Assembly: GCA_022495005.1 (NCBI GenBank) | Contig: JAGYXB010000200.1 | Coordinates: 930,001-994,000 of the forward strand | Length of the DNA: 64,000 nucleotides | From: Rhyacophila brunnea | Taxonomy: Eukaryota > Arthropoda > Insecta > Trichoptera > Rhyacophilidae | Reading direction: 5' to 3' | Part shown: positions 1 to 11,528 of the stretch, one piece after another | Layout: each line of letters opens with the position of its first letter | How positions within the stretch are numbered: the stretch's first letter is position 1 | Notes under the pieces: model-generated | What the model was told of the DNA's origin: nothing | The model's input: the letters and a program-made list of their open reading frames with translations, nothing else | The model's database searches: none | Translations under genes and position numbers: made by a program

Positions 1-692
1 AGTTCTACTATTCAATAAAATTTTAACACAAAATTAATTGGAACTGAAATACCTAACGGGTGTGGAGTAACAGGCAAACAGAAAATAAATATTTTTAATA
101 AATACAGAAAAGTTTTACAAATAAATATATTATATAATATGTAATAAAACATAATGATAACATGGGCATGTGTATTTTCTTTCATTTTTAATATTATTTT
201 TTACCATCAATGGAATCGACGAAATTCATGCACAAATGACAGATGGCATTGTATAAAAATAGCAGGTAGATTCAAGAATAAGCATTACATTTAATTTAAA
301 TCGCATAAATATGACCTAAAGTTTCATGCGCAACACAATATTATCGCACTGACCTCATCAGGTGGCAGGGAATGCCGCGCCACGAACCTTTGATTTTGAC
401 CGATTTTCAATCATTTTACATTGCTTTAGACCACAGTAGCGAGAGAATGCTTCATCTGATTGGAACAATTTTGCCGTCAATTTGTGCATAAAGAATCAAA
501 TATTGTAATACAATAATAGGTACTCAAGAACTCAATAATATTTTTGAACGTTTTTTAGTAAAATCCTTATAACTATTTTGTCCCTTTGAAAAACTGCTCG
601 GCACGTCAATCAGTCAAACAATAAGATTTAGGAATTTTGGCACGCGTACGTAGAAAGGTTCACCAACTCCGTACTAGACTATGTATACCATT
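1..692. other. No gene seen; AT-rich DNA
   Basis: No long frame, tRNA, or recognisable repeat before the Penelope-like fragment. A slightly GC-richer patch lies near 350-480. Confidence 0.5.
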
Positions 693-909
693 GTTGAGCA
701 CTTGGACACAGGCCATAAATTTGACTTTTAGACAGATATTGAGCTTAAATAAGGGATATTTTTCACGCTTAGTAAAAGAGGCTATCGAAATTCACAGGCA
801 CTCTGATAATATAAATATAGGCGATGGAGTACGTTTAAAAACGTCATGGCTTCCGGCACTTTTAGCAAAATCTAATATCCGATCTGGCAAATCTGGTCGT
901 CATAATTGA
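693..909 (+). mobile_element. Penelope-like element, C-terminal remnant 1
   Basis: Broken 3' end of a Penelope-like retroelement, in the region after the GIY-YIG endonuclease. One frame gives VEHLDTGHKFDF then a stop near 735. A shifted frame from about 745 gives NKGYFSRLVKEAIEIHRHS and then DGVRLKTSWLPALL, ending at a TGA at 907-909. The pattern of a GH.FDF motif, a KEAIEI.(K/R)H block and a DG..L...W.P tail is the usual end of Penelope-family proteins (recalled family knowledge). A second copy lies at 4532-4675 on the same strand. The frame break makes it non-functional. Confidence 0.65.
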
Positions 910-1205
910 CACGGTGCACTATCATCCCATTTTTACTTTGACCTACAATAATTATTGCTCTCATCTAAACAGATCCTTTTTCAGCGCGTCTGTCATATTC
1001 ATTTTATAAACATAACAGTATACCATGTTTACCAGTTTTTACCACGAGCCCGAAATATCGAAAAAAGAAGGAAGAAAAATACGCGGTGACAACCTAATTG
1101 TCTCACATATTATATAATTATTTTAACAGCTTCTTTTATTTTACTTCAATCATTGTTATCATTTATATATATTTTATGTTATTTAACAGTCATTTTTATA
1201 TATAA

Positions 1206-1802
1206 CTCTATTGCAGCGGTTCTTAACCAGTGTACCGCGGAGCATGATATAAACAAAAAAAAACAGAAAAAGTCCTTCGTGAAATTATGAAACCCGACGA
1301 AAGATTTAACGTGATTTCGATTTTTCTGAATCGATCACACGCATCTTCAGTTGGACTCACAGGCACGACTTTCCGGACTCTAGAATACCCCGTCAGATTA
1401 TCCGTTTGACCAGAATTGGTCACCTTGTCAACGGATTGTACTGTATTTAAATTAGATTTTCTGAAATAACTATGGAGGAATTTTGTATTTCTGTCCAATA
1501 CGAATATCTAACCCTCTACACGAGGACACTGAAAATCTTGTTACAGTTTTCAATATTAATTTGTGTGAGCTCGGTTTCTCAACAATAACTAATATAAAAA
1601 CTAAAATACGAGAAAGACTTATATATTTTCATTAATATTTTTTTTCTTTGACTGTTATCTAATCTGTTTAATTTGTAATAAAAGTTATGACCGCATATTT
1701 TTATTTTTTTTTCTTACCGTTTGATTTTGGTGCACTGCAATTTTTTCTTATAATCGAAAGTGCACCGTGACTTCGAAAAGGTTAAGTACCACTGCTATAT
1801 TG
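1206..1802. mobile_element. hAT-type MITE with 8-bp target duplication (family A)
   Basis: The element spans 1214-1794 (581 bp). It starts CAGCGGTTCTTAACC and ends GGTTAAGTACCACTG, imperfect terminal inverted repeats of the hAT type. It is flanked by CTCTATTG (1206-1213) and CTATATTG (1795-1802), an 8-bp target duplication with one mismatch. No transposase frame remains, so it is non-autonomous. Confidence 0.8.
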
Positions 1803-3077
1803 TATTATTTTTTGTTGTTTCTTTAAGAATAGCTATTTTATTATATGGTGTGTGTACTATATTTAAACAAAACGATTGTCGATCGATGGATATCAAAATT
1901 ATCATAAAAATATCGGCTCTTCGAGTCGCTAATGATAATATTCTAAATAATCTAATAAGATAATTTAATCATTTTGTCTCTATCACTAATTTAATTAAGT
2001 ATCCTTCATATTAAATATCTTTCAGTCATACCCCATGATAATAGATTATTACTACTCTGAAATGCAGCCATCTTTTGACTTACAAAAAGTCTTTATCCCT
2101 GACGGTACGTTTCTCTTAGGCCAGAGTGAAGTCTGCAATGAGGTAAACTATCCCAAGAAAGCTTCTTCCTTTAGCCCCTCTACGTCGCCGAAGCTCTCAT
2201 TCCCAGTAATAAATATATTCGAATGACTTTAAAACTTTACGCATATTATTGTAATATCACATCTGAAAAATACTTATTATCATTTTGGTATTCAATTATA
2301 CTTACTGTCACTGTGAATTGGAATATATAAGTCGAGAAATGTGTAGTTCATAGACAAAATAGACAAAAATTAAAAATAACATAGTTAAAGTGTCGCGTCT
2401 TTATCATCAAGCCTTGATCAATCTACTGATTGATAAAATCCACCCTTAGTTCATTATACTACCCTCTTCTCGGTCTCAAATTTTCGCTAACTATATGGTT
2501 GAGCCGGCTTGTATGTTATGGCGGTTATTTGGTGAGTAAGTTTTCTTTCGCATTTGTTCATCAATTATTGTCTATTCACCGGAAAACATATTTTGCTTAT
2601 TGCCATTACATCAGCTTATGGAACTTTATCATAATATTTTTGTTTGTATTCTTATCGATCGACTCATTTTTATCGATAGACTCAGAATTGAAAAAACGAT
2701 GCGAATTATTACTCTAAGCAACTTGTTAGATAACCAGCTGACTCAAATGATGAGTCACTGTTGAATTGATAAAAGTAAGACGAACCTTCACTTCGTTCAA
2801 TTCAACTTACAAGTTGATCAACTTTGTTTTAATATGATTCTCAGTTATCAGTTGACTTTCAACTATCTTTCAACATAAAGTCGAACGACAAAAATTGCCA
2901 CTTAAGACATTACGCATAATAGGAGGTGACTTTTGAATAGAGGTACTATTCAGGTGCCAAAATATGATCTATATCAGTTTGGTGTTAATTAAGAGCAATA
3001 TCGCCTTACAAATTCCGTCGTCAACTTCCGTCAATTGTCATTTTTGTTAACATAATAATTATACAAATACGCTATTT
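1803..3077. other. No gene seen; AT-rich DNA
   Basis: Several short open frames occur (for example near 2035 and 2430), but none has codon structure or motifs I recognise. No repeat partner in the window was found. Confidence 0.5.
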
Positions 3078-4054
3078 TACCACGTTTTTATTAGCTTGTA
3101 TTCTTGTTTGTCCAAGATTTGTATTGGACGATTGACGATTTTTCACTAACTTCCTGACTAGCTAGACATTTCAAACTTTTAGAATATATCAGAACACGAC
3201 GACAATGCATTCTTTTAATACTGTTGGCCATCTTTAAGCAGAATTGAATTCATTTTCAGTTAATTCTGTTTTGTATGTTTCGGAAAAAAATGTTAAAAGT
3301 AATATTTACTACTCACTATTATTGGTTGCTAAGGGGGTCCTAGCAACTAAATTATTAATATATACGTGCGTTACTATAGAAATCAATATTAAATGTCAAA
3401 ATCACATTTCAGTGAATAATTATTCAGTATTTCTATCATGTACAAAAAAAGTATTTATTAAGGCGAAGTCTTCACTGAGCCTTTTTTAAAGAGGCACCTA
3501 GCGGATAAATACGAAGCTTGCAATTTGAGATATTTTTTTGATAATTTACAATTTCAACTGTATTAATGAATAAATATGTATCTGAAAACATTTAAAAGAA
3601 AAATATTTTTTATTTTAAGTCAAAGATAAACTTACAATTGTACAAAATGTAATAAAATGTGAATTTGTTGAATCGGACCGCACCCTATTATTACATATAT
3701 TTTATGGTCATAGTTATTATTAAAATTTAGTTTATTAAGTTTTCTAAGCATCACTTAAGAGATTTTTGACTAATTCATAGTTTTAATATTTTTTATATCT
3801 ATTTTAAAAAAGATCGATTTTTATAAAAAATATAAATGTGTATAACTTGAAATCCTTTTTATTTATATCAAATTTCAGTTATACACATTTATATTTTTTG
3901 TAAAAATCGATGTTTTTATCTTTCCGCTAGGTGCCTCTTTAAAAAAGTCTCAGTGAAGACTTCGCCTTAATACATAGATTTGTCAAGTTTATTTGATTCA
4001 ACAGAAAATTTAAAAACTTTCTATTTAAAAAGTTCTTTTTATCTTGTAATTATT
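3078..4054 (+). repeat. R480 interspersed repeat, copy 1 (interrupted)
   Basis: First of six copies of a ~470-bp repeat that starts ACGTTTTTATTAGCTYGTA and ends ATCTTGTAATTATT. It has conserved internal blocks: GACTAGCTAGACATTT, the AGTTAATTCTGTTTTGTATG block, and ACGTGCGTTACTAT. Other copies are at 11065, 31180, 34263, 42219 and 48881. This copy is split by a TTAA-flanked MITE at 3462-3966. Near its ends ACAACGTTTTTA and TAAAAACGTTGT are inverted in some copies, so a degenerate DNA transposon is possible. The class is not known to me. Confidence 0.75.
3458..3970. mobile_element. TTAA-flanked (piggyBac-type) MITE inserted in R480
   Basis: The element spans 3462-3966 (505 bp), bounded by TTAA at 3458-3461 and 3967-3970. 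Terminal inverted repeats of ~50 bp begin GGCGAAGTCTTCACTGAG and include AGAGGCACCTAGCGGA. A second inverted pair at about 3801-3845 and 3873-3915 makes the right half fold back on itself. The R480 copy at 42219-42752 keeps the uninterrupted site with a single TTAA, which proves the insertion boundaries. No transposase is encoded. Truncated relatives lie at 48380-48655 and 35071-35246. Confidence 0.88.
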
Positions 4055-4531
4055 AATATGCAACATAATACTTAGTGTATGTATCTACTAAATCCATTAT
4101 AATAGTAAACTGGTATAGGCAGGCAGGTATTTTGTGCACGTATCGAGAGACTATAATGCCGGTAATTTCAAAATTCCTGACATGCACGTAACGTACATAC
4201 AACTATATGAACATGACTATGGGCCATAGCTGCAATTTAGGCATATTGAATGATTTAAATATTAAATTTAAGAATTTTTTTTTAATGCTACCACAAGACG
4301 TTACATATAGGCTACGTTTGGTCATATGCTATCCTATCCCAGTCAATCACTACCAGTGCAAAGAAGTTTCTCTATAAGCCACCAAGTCATCAAAGCCTCA
4401 GTTTTTTGTTTTTCTTTTGGACCACTAAACGTGAGGCGGTTTATTATATGTAATGCTTGAGACATTCACGGTTTTTTTATCGTAATAGATTTTTGGGTTT
4501 CCACTGTGTGTACTTCTTCCTTCTTTCCTCG
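4055..4531. other. No gene seen
   Basis: AT-rich with a few GC-richer patches. Some of the sequence just before 4532 may be a decayed part of the Penelope-like copy, but I cannot support a boundary. Confidence 0.45.
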
Positions 4532-4675
4532 AAATAAAGGATATTTTGCACAATTGGTAAAGGAGGTCATTGAAACATTAATAGGGATGATGGATTACGG
4601 TTAAAAACATCATGGCTTCCGGCACTGTTGGCAAAATCCAATACTCGATCCAGTATCTCTGGTCATAACGATTGA
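4532..4675 (+). mobile_element. Penelope-like element, C-terminal remnant 2
   Basis: Same 3' end as the fragment at 693-909. It reads NKGYFAQLVKEVIET in one frame, then after a small deletion NRDDGLRLKTSWLPALLAK and a TGA at 4673-4675. The nucleotide match is strongest over CATCATGGCTTCCGGCACT. The internal deletion changes the frame, so it is dead. Confidence 0.65.
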
Positions 4676-5846
4676 CACATTACTCTGAGCAACGTTTGCT
4701 CTTAGCTAATTGGATTTATTTTGGCATTCTTAGAGCGACGTTTCCGTTAATACACCTACACTATACCTCATCAGAAAACATATCATATCTTGATAATGGC
4801 CTCTGCAACGGTTTATAATACTTCGGTAATGCATACGTGTCATATAGATGGCCGTTGAATTATGATAAATTTGACGATGTCGGGCCCATCAGAGATATTA
4901 CAGGGAATTAGGTTAACTTATAGCGATACTGATATGTGATAAAAAAAATGCAATTTCTTCAGCTTGTTATTTAGACAAATATTGGCTAATAATCATTAAA
5001 CAAGATAAGAAAGCTAACAGAATATGGCTTATTGAAACACATTTAAGTTTATCTATGTTGACAAAATTAATTAATTACATAATGATGCAAGTAGGTATGT
5101 AGTTAATTATTGTAACCTAATAAAATAAACGTAGTTAAAAAATTATAAAAAATATTCAGTAAATACATATTATTATTTTCATTCAATTAAATTAAGCATA
5201 ATAAAATAGAACTCCGAATGGAGATTTTATACACCATTTTTAATAATAATGTTAGCTATTCTCCAATTCCTTGCTGGATTTCAGAATGTAGAATTTTTAA
5301 ATACAATACATGAGTTTTAACAGCTTCAAAAATAAATTTTAGTTAAAAATATATATAAATATTTTTTTTTGTGGAGTGATTGACACAGAATTTTTTGATG
5401 TCTGTCGAGAGATTCGTTAAACTACTGAACCATCTTGGCTTTGTCAGTATGGTTATAACACTTGGTCGGTGGGATTTTGCACATCATATAAGAGCGGTAT
5501 GAACACGTGGCAGTGCGATCTACTTATTTCCAATAAGATTTGCTTGAAGCTGTAGTCTGATTGGGTGAGGTTGAAATGCGGTCGTCAAAAGCTACAGGTA
5601 CATCAATGTGGCGCTAAAACTGACTTGCTTTCTGATAAGTAGGATTTATCTAATAAGTAGAAGTAGGAGACAGTGCTCGGCAAATGACGGTTTTGTGTTT
5701 GAATTCTACCCAGTTTGAATGTAAGTATTATATTTATATCTGCCTGATTTTAATCGCCAATCGTAGTCCCACATTTTGTGGTAGATACAATATGTCCAAA
5801 TGACGTATCTACCTCACTTGATCCATAGCAAACAACTGGTGGATTA
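4676..5846. other. No gene seen
   Basis: No motif or repeat recognised. Near 5660-5720 there is a weak tRNA-B-box-like string (GTGTTTGAATTCTACC) that may be a very old SINE. It is too degenerate to call. Confidence 0.4.
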
Positions 5847-6539
5847 TTAGAGCGGAATGCAGAAACATTTTTCATAACTAAAATTTCCTTAGCAGAAAAC
5901 ACTATGCAGAAACATTGTCCTTAGTTAAGATCACGTTGTCTATGGTTCACTCGTCTTAAAGCTTTGGTCGTTTTTTCTATTGAAAATAATACCATATTTA
6001 AAAATTCTCTTTCTTACAGTTTAGGTAAATTATTTCATAATTGTTAAACGATGACAAAAATATGACAACTGCACTTTATAAATGCAATAACTTTAAATAC
6101 ATATTAATATTTAATTATAATAATCTTATGTTTGCGTTATCAGTCATTATACGTGATTCCACAGGTACCTCAAGATATTTTTTTTAACATGGTAACACTA
6201 GCGTCAAGTGTCATTCTGTCTGGCATCTTGTATTTCTGCGGGCTGGCGTATAAAAAGTAAAATAATATTCTGCAAGTACGTGCCAAATGAATTGACACTA
6301 TTAATATCCATATTGAGATAAATTGTTGAATGAATTTTAGTGTATGGATAGACACGCGAATTTATTTCGACAGCTACTGTCAGTGGTAAATGGTAATACA
6401 GAAGGAGGCTTGTTCATAACAAAAGCAGTCTATGGTTAAGGATTCCTTAACTCTATAGTCGGTATAGTTTATAGTTAAGTCATCATTTTCGGCAACTTAT
6501 CATTAAGATCGAAATATTGGATTTTGCATTCCGCTCTTA
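5847..6539. mobile_element. Harbinger-type MITE, complete copy
   Basis: The element spans 5850-6536 (687 bp), with inverted ends GAGCGGAATGCA and TGCATTCCGCTC flanked on both sides by TTA (5847-5849, 6537-6539). A 3-bp TTA/TAA duplication is the hallmark of PIF/Harbinger transposons. A second copy in opposite orientation lies at 51360-52034, aligning over most of its length. The 61-codon frame at 6170-6355 (-) has a counterpart in that copy but shows no transposase motif. Confidence 0.78.
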
Positions 6540-7463
6540 GTCCACTACGTCTGATGTAGACGTTGACCAATCATAAGACCGGTTGATACTGTAAGTGTGA
6601 TAGAGAGCTCAAATCATCGTTCTTACGTTTGGTTTCCATTTCAATTTCCATTCCAACTTACACCCGTCACCTAAAATAGATGCACTACAAAAATATACAG
6701 TTCAGCTATCTTTAGTAAGACTTGAATATACGACATATTTTGCGGCATGCAATTTCGCTAGTTATTTCACGTCAGTGCGTTGCTAGTCAATTATTTTGGT
6801 GAAAGTGTTCAGTCCCCGTGTATATAAATTTTCATCAGTTTGGTCAATCTATCAAACTCTGATTTTCACTATTGTCAATAAGCCTTCTTCCTCAATTATT
6901 GTATCTACATAATTAAATAAATATGATATTTTTACCATTATCAAGTAGTTTATTATTATAATTAATTGTATGTGTCATTATTAAACATAAGTTGTATTCA
7001 TAATTATTCTAATAAACGCGTAAAAAAAGACTAAACTAAGACAGAATAGAAAAGCAGATACACAATATCCTCCACATGATCCAAAAACATTAATATTTAT
7101 TCCAAGCATAATCACCGCTACCACTATTTCCAGTTACATTAAAACATCACAATATAAACACTAACAGGCCACATAATATAGAGCATTGTCTGAAATGATT
7201 AAAACTAAGGGACACTTACTGTTGTCTATGTAACGGCAATATCTCTCAAACAATATAGCATGTCATTAACGACTGCCCAATATAGAAAAAGGAACGATGG
7301 TATCTAATTTATATATTATGTAGGTACAGATAATACAACTATGATATTGATCATCAAAAACTTCACGAAATAACATAGAAATACTAAATATTGTTAGATT
7401 TGTGAATGTTTCGTCTGTTTTAATTTGTTTTAGTATAATTGTCTATTTGTTGTAAATTCTTTT
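6540..7463. other. No gene seen; AT-rich DNA
   Basis: No repeat partner or coding frame recognised between the Harbinger MITE and the GGACGAAAC motif at 7464. Confidence 0.5.
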
Positions 7464-7503
7464 GGTTGAAAATGTCCCTCTCAGGCGGACGAAACTGGTG
7501 CAG
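7464..7503 (+). repeat. GGACGAAAC motif, single copy
   Basis: TTGAAAATGTCCCTCTCAGG followed by CGGACGAAACTGG matches the arms of the hairpin at 49707-49932 and the copy at 39231-39366. It abuts the Helitron-like start at 7507. Confidence 0.6.
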
Positions 7504-7506
7504 TTA

Positions 7507-9207
7507 TCTAATATATAAAAAATAATATTTGTTTGTGGGTTTGTTTGTTTGTTTTTTCTTTTTTAATGCACTGCCATACCGTTCATCCGATTGCAATAAA
7601 ACTTTGTCAACTTATTGCTTGCACTTTCGCAAAGAGTATAGGCTATACTAATATATAAAAATGAATGTCTGTGTGTCTGTATGTCTGTCTGTCTGTGTGT
7701 CTGTCCCGTATGCGTTCCTATACCATTCGTCCGATTGCGATGAAATTTTGGTAAGTGGTTGTATGCATACCCATGAAGGTTTCTGAATTAGAAAAATCAT
7801 CATCTTCTTCTTCTTCTTCATTCTATTTTTTTTTATTCGTATGGTTCCTATACCATTCATCCGATTGCGATGAAATTTTGGTAAGTGGTTGTATGCACAC
7901 CCATAAAGGTTTCTTAATTAGAAAAATCATTATTTTCTTCTTCTTCTTCATTATATCTTCTTTTATTCGTATTGTTCCTATACCATTCATTCGATTGCGA
8001 TGAAACTTTCATCGGTTGTTGTGGTAACACCCGTAAAGGTTTCTGAATTAGTACAACCATCTTCTTCTTTTTCTTCATTCTATCTTCTTTATTCGTATGG
8101 TTCCTATATCATTCATCCGATTGCTATGAAACCTTCATAAGTTGTTGTGGTAACACCCGTAAAGGTTTCTGAATTTGTACAACCATCTTCTTCTTCTTCT
8201 TTATTATATATGTATTCTTTTATTCGTATGGTTCCTATATCATTCATCCGATTGCGATGAAACCTTCATCAGTTTTTGTGGTAACACCCGTAAAGGTTTC
8301 TGAATTAGTACAACCATCTTCTTCTTCTTCTTCTTCATTATTTCTTCTTTTATTCGTATGGTCCCTATATCATTCATCCGATTGCAATAAAACTTTCCTC
8401 AGTAATTGTGCCAACACCCGCGAAGGTTTCTGAATTAGTACAACCATCTTCTTCTTATATTCTATATTCTTCTATTCGTATGCGTTCCTATACCATTCAT
8501 CCGATTGCAATGGAATTTTGATCAAGTGTTGTGCTCACGCCCGCAAAGGTTAATGAATTGATAAAACTATTTTCTTCATCTTTTTCTTCAATTCTATCTT
8601 CTTCTATTCGTGTGCGTTCTTATACTATTCATCCGATTGCGATGACATTTTGACTAGTTGTTGTGCGCACGCCCGCAAAGGTTTTTGAATTAGTACAACC
8701 ATCTTCTTCTTCTTCTATTCGTATGCGTTCCTATACCATTCATCCGATTGCAATGAAATTTTGATTCAAGTATTGTGCTCACGCCCGCCAAGGTTTCTGA
8801 ATTGAGGCAACCATTTCTTCTTCTTTTTCATCTATTCTATATTCTTCTATTCGTATGCGTTCTTATACCATTCATCTGATTGCGATGAAATTTTTGTAAG
8901 TTGTTGTGCGCACACCTGCAAAGATTTCTAAATTAGTATTATATAAAATACAAAGTTCGTTTAATCCAATTTTGGTTTGTTAGTGCATATTAATAACATT
9001 AATAACGTTTGCGTATTTTGGATTCGATTTTAATTTAGTGTTCTTTTGTTTGACTTTTACTCCTATTAGAATTATTTTCATATTGATATATTGTATTACA
9101 CAGATATTTTAATATTAAAAAAATAATTACCTCTTATTATTTTTTTAAATATCTAAGATAAATATAACCACGAAGCGACCCTGTGCGAAGCCGGGTACTT
9201 CAGCTAG
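7507..9207 (+). mobile_element. Helitron-like non-autonomous element (tentative)
   Basis: It starts TCTAATATATAAAAA after an A at 7506 and ends GCGAAGCCGGGTACTTCAGCTAG before a T at 9208. Helitrons insert between A and T, start with TC and end with CTRR preceded by a small hairpin. Here ACCC and GGGT a few bases before the end can pair. A second start-like string (ACTAATATATAAAAATG) at about 7648 may be the true end of an inner copy. No Rep/helicase frame exists. Most of the interior is the tandem array at 7690-8935. Confidence 0.45.
7690..8935 (+). repeat. Minisatellite, ~110-bp unit, about eleven copies
   Basis: Each unit carries TTCCTATACCATTCATCCGA, TTGCGATGAAATTTTG, GTTGTGCGCACGCCCGCAAA, GGTTTCTGAATTAGTACAA and a variable TTC microsatellite tract. 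Unit length varies with the TTC tract. The preceding 7664-7705 is a GTCT/GTGT run. The open frames here simply follow the TTC runs and are not genes. Confidence 0.85.
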
Positions 9208-9612
9208 TATTTAATAAAAGTGAAATCAGTACGATAAAATTTGCGTTTTATTTAAACTAGTAATATAAATAATACATAAAATATCTAATACTGGCCATAA
9301 AAAAATAAGAATGAAATTGAGAAACATAACAAGAACTCTGTACTCACTAATGGCTCAATATAAAAAAATCTCTATAAAATATTATAACAGACCCAACATG
9401 ATGGATCGTTATCAATTTTTCTTTTAAAAACGCGACGTAATTATTATTTATTTGTATGGCATTTTTAATATTAGTTTATAAACAGTAAATTTACTACGGC
9501 ACTATTATAATATGTAGTCTTTTAAAACGTTGTTTGTTTTTTATATAATTACTTCTCGAATATCACATACATAATAATATCTCAAAGATTCGAAAAATCT
9601 GCATTTTTGATG
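9208..9612. other. No gene seen
   Basis: AT-rich sequence without recognised repeats. Confidence 0.5.
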
Positions 9613-10419
9613 AGTTAAGCCAGGGTTTCCCAAACTATGTTCCGCGGAATATCAGCGTTCCGCTGAACCTGAATGGGTGTTTCGCGACGGCGCGACCATT
9701 TGGAAAGGTTTTATAGACTGCAACACATTTAAAAATCTTCTACTAAGTAAAAGTAAAATAAATAAAACTAAAATAAATAAAGAATCTACTTCATATTGAA
9801 AGGCGAGTGATGATCAATCTCCACTGAGGGGGGGGGGGCTGACAGGCCTCTAGCCTGGGGACCCGGTGTGAGAGATCGACCAGCCAAGTGAGATAAACAC
9901 ACATCACAAACATGTACTAATAGTAAAAAAATGTCGGCTGTGGCGCTGTTCCAAGCATAGGTACTAACATTTAATAATATGTGGTTTTGCCATATTTACA
10001 ATTTTTGATTATTGTCGATATTTGACATGTCTATAATTATTGTGTATATCAACATAAAAGTGGGTGTATTAAAAATACGAAAAATCGCTAAAAATACCCT
10101 CAATTTTACCTCGAACACCATTTGGAATATGCAACTGTAGATCGTCACATTGCCTTTAACCTTGGCGATAAATAGGGGGCCCGCTTCGGGATGTGGGGGC
10201 CATTATCTAGGTACAGACGGAGGACCATCTTTTCTCACACCGTGCGCATGAAAAATATGGGGTAGGTATATTGTTTTTAACTGACCGACTGACAAGTCTT
10301 GTCAGTTTAACGACAGTTGTCAAAATTGGAAGAACGGTTAACTGCGCTAATAAATAACCAACAAAATAAACAAAGTGTTCCGTTAAAATTTCCGGGTTTG
10401 CGAAGTGTTCAAGTTAAGC
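9613..10419. mobile_element. hAT-type MITE family B, right terminus lost
   Basis: It starts CAGGGTTTCCCAAACT at 9621 and aligns with the complete copy at 36647-37369, but stops at GCGAAGTGTTC (10410), about 28 bp before the expected right end. The target duplication AGTTAAGC is present at 9613-9620 and again at 10412-10419, so the flanks are original and the deletion removed just the right inverted repeat. It contains a G9 run near 9829. No coding frame. Confidence 0.78.
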
Positions 10420-11064
10420 AAAGGACTTAAAATAAATCTTCGTAAAAATTCTACAAAATACCTCGATGATATTAATGTGCGTATACTCCATATTGGAGAT
10501 GAATTAGTACTTCTATGCATTTTTTACTTACGAATATAATATTATAATATCGACTTTGACTCCACAATCCGGGTCAGTTCCTTGAAATGAATCGGATAAT
10601 AAAGAATGTATTTGGTGAATTCGGAGTAGGTACCTAAAATAAAATATATATTTAGTAAAATAAAATATAATATATAAAATATATTTATATACTAAAATAG
10701 AATGCAACGAAGAATATGTTGATTCATTAATAATTTCTCAAATGGGTTTATGTGAGAGGACATGAGTGGCATCCCAGATAGAACCAAAAGCCATACATAG
10801 GTAAGGTATTATTTTCGAATAATCCATCTAACTCCGCTTAAACGGATTATCTTGAAGTGCTACGTATTGCCAACTGCCGAGAATTCACATAACAGCCTTA
10901 CACAAATTTGGAACTGAAGAACTAAAATTAAATATCTATAAAAATAAAAATATAATATATTTTCAAAGATAACCCGAGGAATACCATGCATTCAAACTGA
11001 ACAAAAACATTAAAATCTTTATTTCAAGTGATTCAACATTTACCTTATGACAAGTCAACCTGTA
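10420..11064. other. No gene seen
   Basis: AT-rich sequence, no motif or repeat recognised. Confidence 0.5.
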
Positions 11065-11528
11065 AATAATTACAAGATAAAAAGAACTTTTTATATACAA
11101 CGTTTTTAAATTTTCTTTTGAATCATATAAACTTGACTTGCTAGCTTAAATGATCAAAAAAAATTGTACTTGATCTTGATAAAAATAATACTGAAATGTC
11201 ATTTGGATTTCTATAGTAACGCACGTATATATTAATAATTTAGTTGCTAGGACCCCAAAACTCTAGCAACCAATAATAGTGGATTGGATTACGGATTTCT
11301 TCCGAAATAACTTTTCATACAAAACAGAATTAACTGAAAATGAATTAAATTATACTTAAAGATGGCTAAAAGTATTTAAAAAATGCATTGCCATTGTGTT
11401 CTGATATATTCTAAAAGTTTCAAATGTCTAGCTAGTCGGAAAGTCAGTTAAAAATCGATTGCAAGATTTGTACCAGACAAACACTCACCGGAAAAATAAG
11501 AATACGAGCTAATAAAAACGTTTTAAAA
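11065..11528 (-). repeat. R480 repeat, copy 2
   Basis: Full-length reverse copy of the repeat described at 3078-4054, without insertion. A 40-bp stretch (TAGTGGATTGGATTACGGAT and following) absent from copy 1 is shared with copy 4. Confidence 0.75.

Noticed and set aside
7648..8003. Small proteins with serine or phenylalanine runs
   Set aside because: They are translations of the TTC tracts of the minisatellite on both strands.
7690..8935. CRISPR-like array
   Set aside because: Units are ~110 bp, divergent and eukaryotic. There are no short identical repeats with unique spacers and no cas genes.
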